Origin: an uncultured Clostridia bacterium
GTDB lineage: Bacteria; Bacillota; Clostridia; UBA1381
DNA: 64,000 nucleotides
Assembly (NCBI GenBank): GCA_934486495.1
Contig: CAKSPW010000001.1
Coordinates: forward strand, 1-64,000
Direction of reading: 5' to 3'
The notes beneath the pieces were generated by a model, which was not told the origin of the DNA, searched no databases, and saw only the letters and a list, made by a program, of their open reading frames with translations. A program made the position numbers and the translations under genes. Below, piece by piece: positions 24,262 to 33,926 of this stretch (position 1 is the first letter of the stretch; each line of letters begins with the position of its first letter).

Positions 24262-25995
24262 TCAGTCCTCCTTTTCAATTGCGCCGAACGGACAAACATT
24301 TAAGCAAAGTCCGCAGCCGTTGCACTGAGTTTTATCAATTACAACTTCGCCGTCGCATACAGAAATAGCAGGACAGCCGAGCTTCATGCAAAGCTTACAC
24401 TTTTTACACTTCTCACTGTTTATCCGGCAGTGACCTGTATATTTAACTGTTTTGAGAAGTGCGCACGGACGCTGAGAAATAATAACCGATGGTTCTTCAC
24501 GAGATGTTTCCTCTTTAACAACCTTTTCAAAATTCTTAACGTCAAACGGGTCTGCAACAACGACATTTTTGATTCCGACAGCCTTGCAAAGCGCAATGAG
24601 ATTTGTCTGAATTGTAGGCTCTTTTCTTATCGTGTAGCCGGTTGTCGGATTATCCTGATGACCTGTCATACCTGTAATTGAGTTGTCGAGGATAATAACA
24701 GTATTGATGCCCTTGTTATAAACAATATCAACAAGTCCCGTAATTCCCGAATGCATAAAAGTTGAGTCTCCGATAACGGAAACAAGCTTCTTTGCAAACT
24801 CCGTACCTCTTGCTTTTGCCATGCCGTGTGCTGCCGAAACGCTTGCACCCATACAAATTGTTGTGTCAACACTTGAGAGCGGAGCAACAGCGCCGAGTGT
24901 GTAACAGCCTATATCGCCGCTGACAGTAAGTCCAAGCTTTGAAAGTACGTAAAATGCGCCGCGGTGCGGACAGCCTGCGCACATAACCGGAGGACGAACG
25001 GGAATTGCATCTATTTTGGCGCACTCGGGAGGATCTATTCCGAGAACAGCCTTTTTAATCATTGCAGGTGTATATTCTCCAAGCATTGTAAACGCATCCT
25101 TGCCTATTACGTCAACGCCTATCGCACGGCAATGCTCCTCAAAGAACGGGTCAAGTTCTTCAATAACATAAACCTTTTCAAGTCCGTCTGCAAAGTCCTT
25201 TATAAGCTTTGAAGGAAGCGGATAAACCATGCCGAGCTTGAGGTAATTAACGCTGTCGCCGAGAGCTTCTTTGGCGTACATATACGATATACCCGATGTA
25301 ATAACACCGATTTTTGCTCCGTTATCTTCAATCGTATTTATAGCGGCATTTTCCGCATATTCCGTTAATGCAAGCGTTCTGTTTTCAACGTCAACATGAC
25401 GTTTGATAGCATTCCCGGGCATCATAACATATTTTCCTATATTCTTTTCGTATGGTTTTAAAACCTTTTCAATAGGCTCTTTTTCTTCAACAAGCGACTG
25501 CGAGTGCGATACTCTTGTCGATAGTCTGATAATTACGGGAACATCATATTCCTCGCTTATTTCGTATGCAAGCTTTGTAAAATCACGACATTCAACACTG
25601 TCCGACGGTTCAAGCATTAAGAGCTTTGACGCTTTTGCATAATGGCGTGAATCCTGCTCGTTTTGTGAGCTGTGCATTCCAGGGTCATCCGCAACACAGA
25701 ATACAAGACCGCCGTTTACGCCTGTATATGACACTGTGAACATCGGGTCTGCCATAACGTTCATGCCTACGTGTTTCATGCATGACATTGCTCTTGCACC
25801 GGCAATCGATGCACCGATAGCCGTTTCTGCCGCAACCTTTTCATTAGGTGCCCATTCAACGTACATATCCTTGTATTTTACTATGTTTTCTGTAATCTCG
25901 GTACTCGGTGTACCCGGATAAGAGGAAACAACGCTGACGCCTGCTTCATATGCGCCTCTGGCAACAGCCTCGTTTCCGAGCATTAATTTTTTCAT
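24262..25995 (-). CDS. iorA: Indolepyruvate:ferredoxin oxidoreductase, alpha subunit
   Basis: This is the thiamine-diphosphate-binding catalytic subunit. The N-terminal pyrimidine-binding domain includes LMLGNEAVARGAYEAGV and SSYPGTPSTEI. The central PP domain has RPPVMCAGCPHRG, SGDIGCYTLG and VSVIGDSTFMHSGITGLVD (TPP motif GDS...N). The C-terminus has two ferredoxin-like [4Fe-4S] clusters (CKKCKLCMKLGCP and CNGCGLCLNVCP). The length of 577 aa is typical. ATG 25995 follows AGGAAGGA. It is transcribed with iorB from a consensus promoter at 26054-26082. The ferredoxin at 56829 is a plausible electron acceptor. Confidence 0.95.
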   Translation of the reverse strand: MKKLMLGNEAVARGAYEAGVSVVSSYPGTPSTEITENIVKYKDMYVEWAPNEKVAAETAIGASIAGARAMSCMKHVGMNVMADPMFTVSYTGVNGGLVFCVADDPGMHSSQNEQDSRHYAKASKLLMLEPSDSVECRDFTKLAYEISEEYDVPVIIRLSTRVSHSQSLVEEKEPIEKVLKPYEKNIGKYVMMPGNAIKRHVDVENRTLALTEYAENAAINTIEDNGAKIGVITSGISYMYAKEALGDSVNYLKLGMVYPLPSKLIKDFADGLEKVYVIEELDPFFEEHCRAIGVDVIGKDAFTMLGEYTPAMIKKAVLGIDPPECAKIDAIPVRPPVMCAGCPHRGAFYVLSKLGLTVSGDIGCYTLGAVAPLSSVDTTICMGASVSAAHGMAKARGTEFAKKLVSVIGDSTFMHSGITGLVDIVYNKGINTVIILDNSITGMTGHQDNPTTGYTIRKEPTIQTNLIALCKAVGIKNVVVADPFDVKNFEKVVKEETSREEPSVIISQRPCALLKTVKYTGHCRINSEKCKKCKLCMKLGCPAISVCDGEVVIDKTQCNGCGLCLNVCPFGAIEKED

Positions 25996-26053
25996 CAAAT
26001 TTTCCTTCCTCTCAAGCAAAGACGCAAAAAGCGACTTTACAGTATCATATATA

Positions 26054-26082
26054 ATTATACATCATTTGCGCCAAAGTGTCAA
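26054..26082 (-). promoter_or_regulatory. Consensus sigma-A promoter of iorAB
   Basis: On the minus strand, TTGACA (26082-26077) and TATAAT (26059-26054) are separated by 17 bp, a perfect match to consensus. Confidence 0.8.
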
Positions 26083-26394
26083 TACATATTGAATTTTTTT
26101 GTTAATTACGAATTATTATATTCGGTTTTTACGGCAAATGCTTGGATAAATGAAAAATATTTATAGAGAGCTAATGCTTTCAAAGCCATAAAAGGAGATT
26201 AAATTTCAGAGTGTGAGCGTATGACGGTGGAGATTGTTTTAGAGCAACTATTTGATATTATTCACAAAACAGTATTACTGAATTTCAGCATATGCGGGAA
26301 CTGTAATTATCCGACAATAAACAAGAAGCGGGATAGTTTGTGCTTTTAACGGTTTATAAAAGGTATTTTTGCCGCAGTAAAATCATATAAGAAA
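26083..26394. other. Intergenic stretch between iorA promoter and tuf terminator
   Basis: About 310 bp with no recognised gene. A 42-codon open frame on the plus strand (26221-26349, with CGNCNYP in it) has no ribosome site and no known relative, so I do not call it a gene. No convincing RNA structure was seen. Confidence 0.4.
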
Positions 26395-26440
26395 AAGCGT
26401 AAAAAATCGGCATAATCGGGAATACCGACTATGCCGATTT
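26395..26440 (-). terminator. Terminator of the tuf operon
   Basis: Read on the minus strand, an 11-bp stem (AAATCGGCATA at 26440-26430 with TATGCCGATTT at 26414-26404) is followed by a run of Ts. Confidence 0.8.
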
Positions 26441-26486
26441 AATTATCAAATTTTAAGCTGTACCGCTGACTGCGGATTGTTTAAAA

Positions 26487-27689
26487 TTATTCTTCGATTG
26501 CAGATACGACACCTGAACCAACTGTTCTACCACCCTCACGGATAGCGAAACGAAGACCAACTTCGATAGCGATCGGTGTGATAAGTTCAACCTTCATGTC
26601 AACGTTATCGCCAGGCATGCACATTTCTGTTCCCTCGGGGAGAGAAATAACGCCTGTAACGTCAGTTGTTCTGAAATAGAACTGCGGTCTGTAGTTGTTG
26701 AAGAAAGGAGTATGACGTCCGCCTTCATCCTTTGTCAATACGTATACATGACCTGTGAACTTTGTATGCGGATGAATTGAACCGGGAGCTGCAAGAACCT
26801 GTCCTCTTTCGATTTCTGTTCTCTGAACACCACGGAGAAGTGCACCGATGTTGTCACCTGCTTCTGCATAATCAAGAAGCTTTCTGAACATTTCTATACC
26901 TGTAACAACAACTTTTCTTCTTTCATCTGTAAGACCAACGATTTCAACTTCTTCGTTAATCTTAAGCTGACCTCTCTCAACTCTACCTGTAGCAACTGTA
27001 CCACGGCCTGTGATTGAGAAGATATCCTCGATAGGCATAAGGAACGGAAGGTCTGCTTTTCTGTCCGGAGTAGGAATGTAGCTGTCAACAGCGTCCATAA
27101 GCTTGTGGATGCACTCGTACTCGGGAGCATTCGGATCTGTTGATGTGCTTTCGAGAACCTGGAGAGCTGAACCAACAACGATAGGAGTATCGTCACCGGG
27201 GAACTCATACTCATTAAGAAGGTCTCTGATTTCCATTTCAACGAGCTCGAGAAGTTCGGGGTCGTCAACCTGGTCAGCCTTGTTAAGGAATACTACGATA
27301 TAAGGTACGCCAACCTGACGTGAAAGAAGAATGTGCTCTCTTGTCTGCGGCATCGGACCGTCAGCTGCAGAAACAACGAGGATAGCACCGTCCATCTGAG
27401 CAGCACCTGTGATCATGTTCTTTACATAGTCAGCATGTCCCGGGCAGTCAACGTGAGCATAGTGACGGTTATCTGTCTCATACTCAACGTGAGCTGTTGA
27501 AATTGTGATACCTCTTTCTCTCTCTTCCGGAGCTTTATCGATCATGTCGTAAGCTTCGAACTGAGCCTGGCCGTTAAGAGCCAATACCTTTGTGATAGCA
27601 GCTGTAAGTGTTGTTTTACCATGGTCAACGTGTCCGATTGTACCAATGTTGACATGGGGCTTGTTTCTTTCAAATTTAGCTTTTGCCAT
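26487..27689 (-). CDS. tuf: Translation elongation factor Tu
   Basis: This GTPase delivers aminoacyl-tRNA to the ribosome. G1 [11 protein letters not shown]3 DCPGHADY, G4 NKAD and the GITI switch are all present, with the C-terminal beta barrels ([17 protein letters not shown] and [12 protein letters not shown]). The length of 400 aa is standard. It is last in the L7Ae-rpsL-rpsG-fusA-tuf operon, 121 bp after fusA, and followed by a strong terminator. Codon use (Ala GCT, Thr ACA, Arg CGT) is that of very highly expressed genes. Confidence 0.98.
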   Translation of the reverse strand: MAKAKFERNKPHVNIGTIGHVDHGKTTLTAAITKVLALNGQAQFEAYDMIDKAPEERERGITISTAHVEYETDNRHYAHVDCPGHADYVKNMITGAAQMDGAILVVSAADGPMPQTREHILLSRQVGVPYIVVFLNKADQVDDPELLELVEMEIRDLLNEYEFPGDDTPIVVGSALQVLESTSTDPNAPEYECIHKLMDAVDSYIPTPDRKADLPFLMPIEDIFSITGRGTVATGRVERGQLKINEEVEIVGLTDERRKVVVTGIEMFRKLLDYAEAGDNIGALLRGVQRTEIERGQVLAAPGSIHPHTKFTGHVYVLTKDEGGRHTPFFNNYRPQFYFRTTDVTGVISLPEGTEMCMPGDNVDMKVELITPIAIEVGLRFAIREGGRTVGSGVVSAIEE

Positions 27690-27810
27690 TATGAAAGTCC
27701 TCCTTAAAATTAAATTTTATTCTTTATACTATTGTACAACATTTCGGGCAAAAAATCAAGTCTTTTTTGCCCAAAAGTTGTATTTTTTTAAATTATGCGA
27801 AAGAATGGCA

Positions 27811-29919
27811 TTAACCCTTTGTTCTTTCTGCAACAATTTTTTCCTGAATTGACTTCGGAACCTCTGAATAATGTGAGGGTTCCATTGAATACTGACCACG
27901 GCCCTGTGTTATTGAACGGAGCTGTGTAGCGTATCCGAACATTTCAGAAAGCGGTACCATAGCAGTAATCTGCTGAGCACCTGTTCTTGCCTCCATCTTC
28001 TGGATAAGACCACGGCGTGAGTTAAGGTCACCCATAACGTCACCCATGTATTCATCAGGCATAATAACGTTAACGAGCATGATAGGCTCCTTGATAACAG
28101 GGTCAGCCTTCTTCATACCCTCTTTAAATGCCATTGAAGCGGCAATCTTAAATGCCATTTCAGAAGAGTCGACTTCATGATATGAACCGTCATAGAGAGT
28201 AACTTTAACGTCAACAACGTTATAGCCTGCAAGTACACCGCTTTGCATAGCGCCTTGTACACCGGCATCAACCGCAGGAATATATTCCTTCGGGATAGCA
28301 CCGCCGACAATTGCGTTTACAAATTCGTAGCCCTTGCCCTCTTCCAAAGGTTCAAGCTTAAGGAATACATGACCGTATTGACCTTTACCACCTGACTGAC
28401 GGGCATATTTATTTTCAATATTGACAGTTTTTCTGATTGCCTCTCTGTAAGAAACCTGAGGTTCGCCGACATCAGCCTCAACCTTAAACTCACGGAGAAG
28501 TCTGTCAACGATGATTTCCAAGTGAAGCTCACCCATACCGGCAATAATCGTTTGACCTGTTTCTTCGTCTGTATAAGTCTTGAATGTCGGATCTTCTTCA
28601 GCAAGCTTCTGAAGAGCAACAGCCATTTTTTCCTGTCCTGCCTTTGTTTTAGGCTCAATAGCAACGCGGATAACCGGTTCGGGGAAATCCATTGACTCGA
28701 GAATAATCGGGTGCTTTTCATCGCAGAGAGTTTCACCTGTTGTTGTGTTCTTAAGACCAACAGCAGCTGCTATATCTCCCGAGTAGCATACGTCGATATC
28801 CTTTCTGTCGTTAGCGTGCATTTGGAGAAGACGACCCATTCTTTCTTTGTGTCCCTTGCAGGAGTTAAGAACGTATGAACCGGCTTCAACCTTACCGGAG
28901 TAAACTCTGAAGAAGCAAATCTTACCAACAAACGGGTCGGTTGCAATCTTAAATGCAAGTGCGGCAAACGGAGCATCGTCTGAAGAAGGTCTTGTTTCCT
29001 CCTCGTCAGTGTCCGGATTAACGCCCTTGATGTCAGGAACGTCAATCGGTGCCGGCATATATTCAATAACAGCGTCCAAAAGCATCTGAACACCCTTATT
29101 TCTGTATGAAGTACCGCAAAGCATAGGAACGATTTCGTTAGCTATTGTAGCTTTTCTGAGAGCCTTTTTAAGCTCCTCTACCGAAATAGAATCGGGATCC
29201 TCAAAGAATTTCTCCATGAGCTCCTCATCCGTTTCGCAGATAGCTTCAATCATCTTAGCTCTGTATTCCTCTGCCTTATCCTTCATATCATCAGGGATTT
29301 CCTCAATTCTGATGTCTTTTCCGAGATCATCGTAATAAACCTCAGCCTTCATCGTCATAAGGTCGATAATTCCCTTAAAGGTTTCCTCAGCTCCGATAGG
29401 AAGCTGAATGGGAACACCGTTTGCATGAAGTCTTTCATGAACCATGTCCACAACTCTGTAAAAATCTGCGCCCATGATATCCATTTTATTAACGTATATC
29501 ATACGCGGAACCATATAGTCGTTAGCCTGTCTCCAAACAGTTTCCGACTGAGGTTCAACTCCGCCTTTTGCGCAAAGAACGGTTACAGAGCCGTCAAGAA
29601 CTCTGAGCGAACGCTGAACCTCAACCGTGAAGTCAACGTGTCCCGGAGTATCGATAATATTTATTCTGTGCTTAATGCCCTTATAAGGACCTGCCTGCGG
29701 CTGCCAGAAACAAGTTGTTGCAGCGGAGGTAATTGTAATACCACGCTCCTGCTCCTGAGCCATCCAGTCCATTGTTGCAGCACCTTCATGGGTTTCACCG
29801 ATTTTGTGGTTAATACCCGTGTAGAACAATATTCTTTCGGTAGTAGTGGTTTTACCGGCGTCGATATGAGCCATTATACCGATATTTCTTGTATTCTCGA
29901 GCGAATAAGCTCTTGCCAT
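27811..29919 (-). CDS. fusA: Translation elongation factor G
   Basis: This GTPase drives ribosomal translocation. The N-terminal G domain has [39 protein letters not shown] and NKMD. Domains II-V follow, with the conserved [13 protein letters not shown] and domain IV ([15 protein letters not shown]). The length of 702 aa is normal. A GGAGGA site precedes the ATG. The position between rpsG and tuf is the universal str-operon order. Confidence 0.98.
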   Translation of the reverse strand: MARAYSLENTRNIGIMAHIDAGKTTTTERILFYTGINHKIGETHEGAATMDWMAQEQERGITITSAATTCFWQPQAGPYKGIKHRINIIDTPGHVDFTVEVQRSLRVLDGSVTVLCAKGGVEPQSETVWRQANDYMVPRMIYVNKMDIMGADFYRVVDMVHERLHANGVPIQLPIGAEETFKGIIDLMTMKAEVYYDDLGKDIRIEEIPDDMKDKAEEYRAKMIEAICETDEELMEKFFEDPDSISVEELKKALRKATIANEIVPMLCGTSYRNKGVQMLLDAVIEYMPAPIDVPDIKGVNPDTDEEETRPSSDDAPFAALAFKIATDPFVGKICFFRVYSGKVEAGSYVLNSCKGHKERMGRLLQMHANDRKDIDVCYSGDIAAAVGLKNTTTGETLCDEKHPIILESMDFPEPVIRVAIEPKTKAGQEKMAVALQKLAEEDPTFKTYTDEETGQTIIAGMGELHLEIIVDRLLREFKVEADVGEPQVSYREAIRKTVNIENKYARQSGGKGQYGHVFLKLEPLEEGKGYEFVNAIVGGAIPKEYIPAVDAGVQGAMQSGVLAGYNVVDVKVTLYDGSYHEVDSSEMAFKIAASMAFKEGMKKADPVIKEPIMLVNVIMPDEYMGDVMGDLNSRRGLIQKMEARTGAQQITAMVPLSEMFGYATQLRSITQGRGQYSMEPSHYSEVPKSIQEKIVAERTKG

Positions 29920-29985
29920 AGTTGGTTCCTCCTTTCAAAAAGAGTAATATATAATGTAGTCTTTGTAAGAACCTTAAACAATCGA

Positions 29986-30456
29986 CTACCAGCGATAGTG
30001 TGCAAACGCTCTGTTTGCCTCAGCCATCTTATGCGTATCCTCACGCTTCTTGCAAGCTCCGCCCGTTCCGTTAAGAGCGTCGCAGATTTCGTTTGCAAGT
30101 CTTTCCTTCATAGTCTTTTCGTTTCTTTCACGTGAATAACGTGTAAGCCAACGAAGACCGAGTGTTTGTCTTCTTTCAGGTCTTACTTCCATAGGAACCT
30201 GATAAGTAGCACCGCCGACACGTCTTGCTTTAACTTCAAGAACCGGCATTATATTGTCAAGAGCCTCATTGAAAGCTTCAAGAGCTTCCTTGCCTGTTTT
30301 TTCGGCAACTATATTGAATGCATCGTAAACAATCTTTTGAGCTACACCCTTTTTACCGTCAAGCATAATGTTGTTTATAAGCTTTGTTACAACAACGCTG
30401 TTATAGATAGGATCGGGCAGAACCTCTCTTTTCGCAATGTAACCTTTTCTTGGCAC
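29986..30456 (-). CDS. rpsG: 30S ribosomal protein S7
   Basis: This primary 16S rRNA-binding protein organises the 3' domain of the small subunit. It contains [39 protein letters not shown] and ALRWL-type ([12 protein letters not shown]) helices, ending in [14 protein letters not shown] start at 30456 gives the canonical [12 protein letters not shown] and 156 residues, with GGAGGG just upstream. The 142-bp gap to rpsL could hold an S7-binding control site, but I cannot show one. Confidence 0.97.
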   Translation of the reverse strand: MPRKGYIAKREVLPDPIYNSVVVTKLINNIMLDGKKGVAQKIVYDAFNIVAEKTGKEALEAFNEALDNIMPVLEVKARRVGGATYQVPMEVRPERRQTLGLRWLTRYSRERNEKTMKERLANEICDALNGTGGACKKREDTHKMAEANRAFAHYRW

Positions 30457-30598
30457 AGTACTTCCCTCCTTCATAAATATTAATGAATATCACAGGTACT
30501 CAAGGCCGCCTTGCGACCCCGTTTCGTGCTTAGCGAATGTATAAACAGTATAATCCGATATGCACATTTGTGATACTGCCGCTAAAATTCAAGCGACA

Positions 30599-31021
30599 TT
30601 ATTTCTTAGCTGCCTTCGGCTTCTTAGCACCGTATTTAGATCTTGACTGCAAGCGGTTTGCAACGCCCTGAGTATCGAGAGTACCACGGATAATGTGATA
30701 TCTTGTACCCGGAAGGTCACGTACCCTTCCGCCTCTGATAAGAACAACGCTGTGCTCCTGAAGATTATGTCCGATACCCGGAATGTAGGCTGTTACCTCA
30801 ATACCGTTGGTGAGACGAACTCTGGCAATTTTACGAAGAGCTGAGTTAGGCTTCTTCGGTGTTGCCGTTCTTACAGCAGTGCAAACGCCTCTTTTCTGCG
30901 GCGAGCTCTTGTCAGTTACCTTCTTCTGCAAAGAGTTAAGACTCTTCTGAAGCGCAGGAGCGGTTGACTTCTTTACCGATGTCTGTCTGCCTTTTCTTAC
31001 TAATTGGTTAAATGTAGGCAT
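30599..31021 (-). CDS. rpsL: 30S ribosomal protein S12
   Basis: This decoding-centre protein contains [11 protein letters not shown] (the Lys42/43 streptomycin position) and the [20 protein letters not shown] segment. The 140-residue length reflects a 13-14-residue N-terminal-region insertion (around [14 protein letters not shown]) that is usual in many clostridia. The loop after GGRV reads RDLPGTRYH: Arg101 replaces the near-invariant Lys that corresponds to Lys87/88. Substituting that Lys by Arg is a classic streptomycin-resistance change in E. coli and Mycobacterium. Confidence 0.97.
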   Translation of the reverse strand: MPTFNQLVRKGRQTSVKKSTAPALQKSLNSLQKKVTDKSSPQKRGVCTAVRTATPKKPNSALRKIARVRLTNGIEVTAYIPGIGHNLQEHSVVLIRGGRVRDLPGTRYHIIRGTLDTQGVANRLQSRSKYGAKKPKAAKK

Positions 31022-31118
31022 ACCGTATTACACCTCCTATTCTTGATTATTCGGTTGGCTTTTGCCGCCCGTTTTATTATATATTATTACACATAAAATA
31101 TGTGGAATAACCTAAAAA

Positions 31119-31361
31119 TTAACCGCAAACGCACGCGCATGACGCTTTAACGTCAATTCCGCATTCGTTGCCGAGCTTTATCATCGTTTCAACATAAATC
31201 GGAGAAATTCCGGAAGCGGTGCAAAGTTCCTTAACGGTATTCTTAAGCTCGTCATCGCAATCGCTTGCGAGAAAAACCTTTACGGCTTGCTTGTCCGCAA
31301 GAGCCTTTTTAACTTGTTTTAATCCAACTACAAGACACAATCGGTCCGAATCAGAAATCAT
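31119..31361 (-). CDS. L7Ae/L30e-family ribosomal protein (YbxF-like)
   Basis: A compact 80-residue L7Ae-fold protein (VVGLKQVKKALADKQAVKVFLASDCDD, then VETMIKLGNECGIDVKASCACV). The Firmicute YbxF/YlxQ group binds kink-turn RNA. The place directly before rpsL matches B. subtilis ybxF (rplGB). GGAGG precedes the ATG. It is the first gene of the translation operon, and rpoB/rpoC, which normally come before it, are not adjacent here: the operon opens with its own promoter. Its Cys-rich tail (CACVC) is common in clostridial members. Confidence 0.85.
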   Translation of the reverse strand: MISDSDRLCLVVGLKQVKKALADKQAVKVFLASDCDDELKNTVKELCTASGISPIYVETMIKLGNECGIDVKASCACVCG

Positions 31362-31436
31362 AACGAGTATACCTCCAATAAATCACATTCGGGTGAGAAT
31401 CACATATACACCCACTATTAAACGATAACCTATTTA

Positions 31437-31465
31437 ATTATATCCCAAATGGAGTGTTATGTCAA
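31437..31465 (-). promoter_or_regulatory. Consensus sigma-A promoter of the L7Ae-rpsL-rpsG-fusA-tuf operon
   Basis: On the minus strand, TTGACA (31465-31460) and TATAAT (31442-31437) have a 17-bp spacer. The ~70-nt leader contains a GGGTG...CACCC hairpin. Confidence 0.8.
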
Positions 31466-31633
31466 GGATATTTTGTTCTTTTTCAACGTTTTTACCATGT
31501 TTTCGGTATGTTTGATGAACAAATACGGCGAATGTGACAATGGCATGAGCACATTATACAAAAAGGGGATATTAAAAAACTCCGCAGCGCAAGAAAAGAA
31601 ACAAAAACACACATTGCAGGTATTACATAGTTC

Positions 31634-31768
31634 GCTTTAGTTTAAGCGGAAAATCAAAAAAACTTGATTTTTTATAGAATTCTTTCTTTTCTTGCTATCA
31701 GCAAACTCCGCCTCTTGGTGTATACACATTCGCCTTCGGGTATCCCAAAACTAAAGTTTTTGGCTCAG
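31634..31768. repeat. Dispersed intergenic element, copy Y (related to 45372-45493)
   Basis: This copy shares an ordered set of segments with the whiA 3' region: GCTTTAG, then TCAAAAAAAC, then TTTTT..GAATT, then a hairpin (GGTGTAT-ACAC-ATTCGCC here, GGCGTAC-ACAC-GTACGCC there) ending in TCGGG, then AAAAC..AAGTTTT. Similarity is partial, with indels. There is no protein-coding evidence. Confidence 0.45.
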
Positions 31769-31789
31769 TTTGTTGATTCCAAAGCTTTT

Positions 31790-31861
31790 TTCTATCCCCC
31801 TTGAAAAAAAGTTAAGGCTGTTTAAAAAGTCGATTGACTTTTTAAACAGCCCATTTTAAGT
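31790..31861 (-). repeat. Dispersed intergenic hairpin repeat, copy 2 (terminator of pckG)
   Basis: The same perfect 16-bp stem and GATT loop as at 7262-7297 (here 31816-31851), with the same TCCCC(C)TTGAAAAAA flank. Read on the minus strand, the hairpin is followed by a seven-T run, so it works as the pckG terminator. It lacks the 20-bp segment present after the stem in copy 1. Confidence 0.75.
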
Positions 31862-31867
31862 CGTTAA

Positions 31868-33643
31868 TTATTTGTTAAGACCTGCTTCGAGTTTTTCAAG
31901 CTGCTGCTTCATTTCAGCAGGAAGTCTGTCGCCGAACTGTGCGAAATATTCCTTGATGTTTGCAACATCCTCGAGCCATACCTCAGAGTCAACGCTCAAG
32001 AGACTCTTAAGTGTATCGCTGTCAAGGTCAAGGTCTGTAACGTCGATGTCCTCAGGCTTCGGCAAGTAACCGATCGGGCTTTCAACAGCGTCAACCTTAC
32101 CGGCACAACGGTCGAGAATCCAAAGAAGAACACGCATATTGTCACCGAATCCCGGCCAGATGAAGTTACCCTCATCATCCTGTCTGAACCAGTTAACGTG
32201 GAAGATTTTCGGAGCTTTGTCGCCGAGCTTCTTGCCCATTTCAAGCCAGTGACCCCAGTAATCTGCCATGTTGTAGCCAACAAACGGCTTCATAGCCATA
32301 GGATCGCGTCTTACAACACCTACAGCGCCTGTTGCTGCTGCTGTTGTTTCTGATGCCATTGTAGCACCTACGAAAGTACCGTGTGTCCAATCTCTTGACT
32401 GATATACGAGCGGAGCGCATTTAGCTCTTCTTCCGCCGAATACGATAGCTTCAACCGGAACGCCTGCGGGGTTTTCAAATTCCTTTGAAATGCAGGGGCA
32501 GTTAATAGCCGGAGCAGTAAATCTTGAGTTGGGATGAGCAAGCTTGTTCCCGGCAGCTGTGTATTCCTTGCCGTTAACCTTTGCGCCCTTCCACTCTGTT
32601 GCATCCTCAGGCGGATTCTTATCAAGACCTTCCCACCATACTGTGTTGTCAGCGTTGTTAAGAGCAACGTTTGTGAAGATTGTATTTTTCTTTGTAGCTG
32701 CAAGAGCATTGAAGTTTGTCTTTTCGCTTGTACCCGGTGCAACGCCGAAGAAGCCTGCCTCGGGGTTGATAGCATAGAGTCTGCCGTCGGGGCCTATTCT
32801 GAGCCATGAAATATCATCGCCCACAGTCCATACCTTATATCCCTTTTCCTTAAGATACTTGGGAGGGATAAGCATAGCGAGGTTTGTCTTACCGCAAGCT
32901 GACGGGAATGCGGCACAGATATATTTTACTTCGCCCTGCGGATTTTCAAGGCCGAGGATAAGCATATGCTCAGCCATCCAGCCTTCGTTTTTACCGAGGT
33001 ATGATGCTATTCTGAGTGCGAAACACTTCTTACCGAGAAGTACGTTTCCGCCGTAAGCGGAGTTGATTGACCAAATTGTTGAATCCTGCGGGAATTGAAC
33101 AATATAACGGTCATCGGGGTTAACATCTTTTTTAGCATGGAGACATTTAACGAATTCGCTGCTGTCGCCGAGCTGATCTATAACAGCTTTTCCGACTCTT
33201 GTCATGATAAGCATATTAAGTACAACGTAAATACTGTCTGAAAGCTCTATGCCGATTTTAGAAAACGGTGAGCCGATGGGACCCATTGAATAAGGGATAA
33301 CATACATTGTTCTGCCCTTCATGGAGCCTTTGTAAAGAGCCTTGAGCTTTGCATACATTTCGGCCGGATCCATCCAATTGTTAATCGGGCCTGCCTCTTC
33401 CTTTGTGGGTGTGCAGATAAATGTTCTGTCTTCAACTCTTGCAACGTCGTTTTCTGCAGTTCTGTGATAATAGCATCCGGGAAGCTTTTCCTGGTTGAGC
33501 TTTATCATTTCGCCTGTGGCAACTGCCTCTGCGCGAAGCGCATCTCTCTGTTCATCGCTGCCGTCGATCCAGACAATCTTGTCAGGAGTACACATAGCAG
33601 CCATTTCATCAATCCATGAAAGAACTGTCTTATTTGTAGTCAT
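31868..33643 (-). CDS. pckG: Phosphoenolpyruvate carboxykinase (GTP)
   Basis: The enzyme interconverts oxaloacetate and PEP with GTP/GDP; in anaerobes it often runs towards oxaloacetate. Family landmarks: YVIPYSMGPIGSP, the substrate loop, the kinase-1a P-loop FPSACGKTN, kinase-2 VGDDISWL and the GTP-type NWFRQDDEGNF. At 591 residues it matches the GTP class rather than the ~530-residue ATP class. ATG 33643 follows GGAGG. It is monocistronic, read from an extended -10 promoter and stopped by the hairpin repeat at 31816-31851. Confidence 0.96.
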   Translation of the reverse strand: MTTNKTVLSWIDEMAAMCTPDKIVWIDGSDEQRDALRAEAVATGEMIKLNQEKLPGCYYHRTAENDVARVEDRTFICTPTKEEAGPINNWMDPAEMYAKLKALYKGSMKGRTMYVIPYSMGPIGSPFSKIGIELSDSIYVVLNMLIMTRVGKAVIDQLGDSSEFVKCLHAKKDVNPDDRYIVQFPQDSTIWSINSAYGGNVLLGKKCFALRIASYLGKNEGWMAEHMLILGLENPQGEVKYICAAFPSACGKTNLAMLIPPKYLKEKGYKVWTVGDDISWLRIGPDGRLYAINPEAGFFGVAPGTSEKTNFNALAATKKNTIFTNVALNNADNTVWWEGLDKNPPEDATEWKGAKVNGKEYTAAGNKLAHPNSRFTAPAINCPCISKEFENPAGVPVEAIVFGGRRAKCAPLVYQSRDWTHGTFVGATMASETTAAATGAVGVVRRDPMAMKPFVGYNMADYWGHWLEMGKKLGDKAPKIFHVNWFRQDDEGNFIWPGFGDNMRVLLWILDRCAGKVDAVESPIGYLPKPEDIDVTDLDLDSDTLKSLLSVDSEVWLEDVANIKEYFAQFGDRLPAEMKQQLEKLEAGLNK

Positions 33644-33712
33644 AGTCTTAGTACCTCCTATATGTAATGACATATGAATTAGTTATAAAAATAACAATAT
33701 CATTGTACTCTT

Positions 33713-33721
33713 ATTATACCA
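33713..33721 (-). promoter_or_regulatory. Extended -10 promoter of pckG
   Basis: On the minus strand, TGGTATAAT (33721-33713) has the TGn extension and a consensus -10. There is no good -35. The 5' UTR is about 65 nt. Confidence 0.55.
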
Positions 33722-33873
33722 TGACAAGCGAATTTTTAAAAGCATTTTTATTAAAAAAAATAATTTTTATGTATTAGTATATATTTGCATTAAAAAAACA
33801 AACGCATTATAATAGTTTTGCACAATAAATGTAAACTGAGGTCGACTAAAATATGAACAGTTTATTATGATGC

Positions 33874-33905
33874 GAAAAACCGCAGGAAAAATTCCTGCGG
33901 CTTTT
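33874..33905. terminator. Terminator of the YcdB/SLH gene
   Basis: A 9-bp stem (CCGCAGGAA at 33880-33888 with TTCCTGCGG at 33892-33900) is flanked by As on the left (Ts for the minus gene) and Ts on the right. Confidence 0.75.
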
Positions 33906-33926
33906 CATGGATATTAAGGATAGAAG

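Noticed and set aside
26221..26349. 42-codon plus-strand frame with a CGNCNYP motif
   Set aside because: No ribosome site and no recognised relative; it lies in an intergenic gap between minus-strand genes. A remnant is possible but cannot be supported.
29425..30135. Long open frame antisense to fusA and rpsG
   Set aside because: Highly expressed genes with biased codons often leave long antisense frames; there is no ribosome site and the translation is Cys/Ser-rich nonsense.
31449..31640. 63-codon plus-strand open frame upstream of the L7Ae promoter
   Set aside because: It has no ribosome site, overlaps the -35 of the minus-strand promoter and runs into repeat DNA; its composition is not protein-like.
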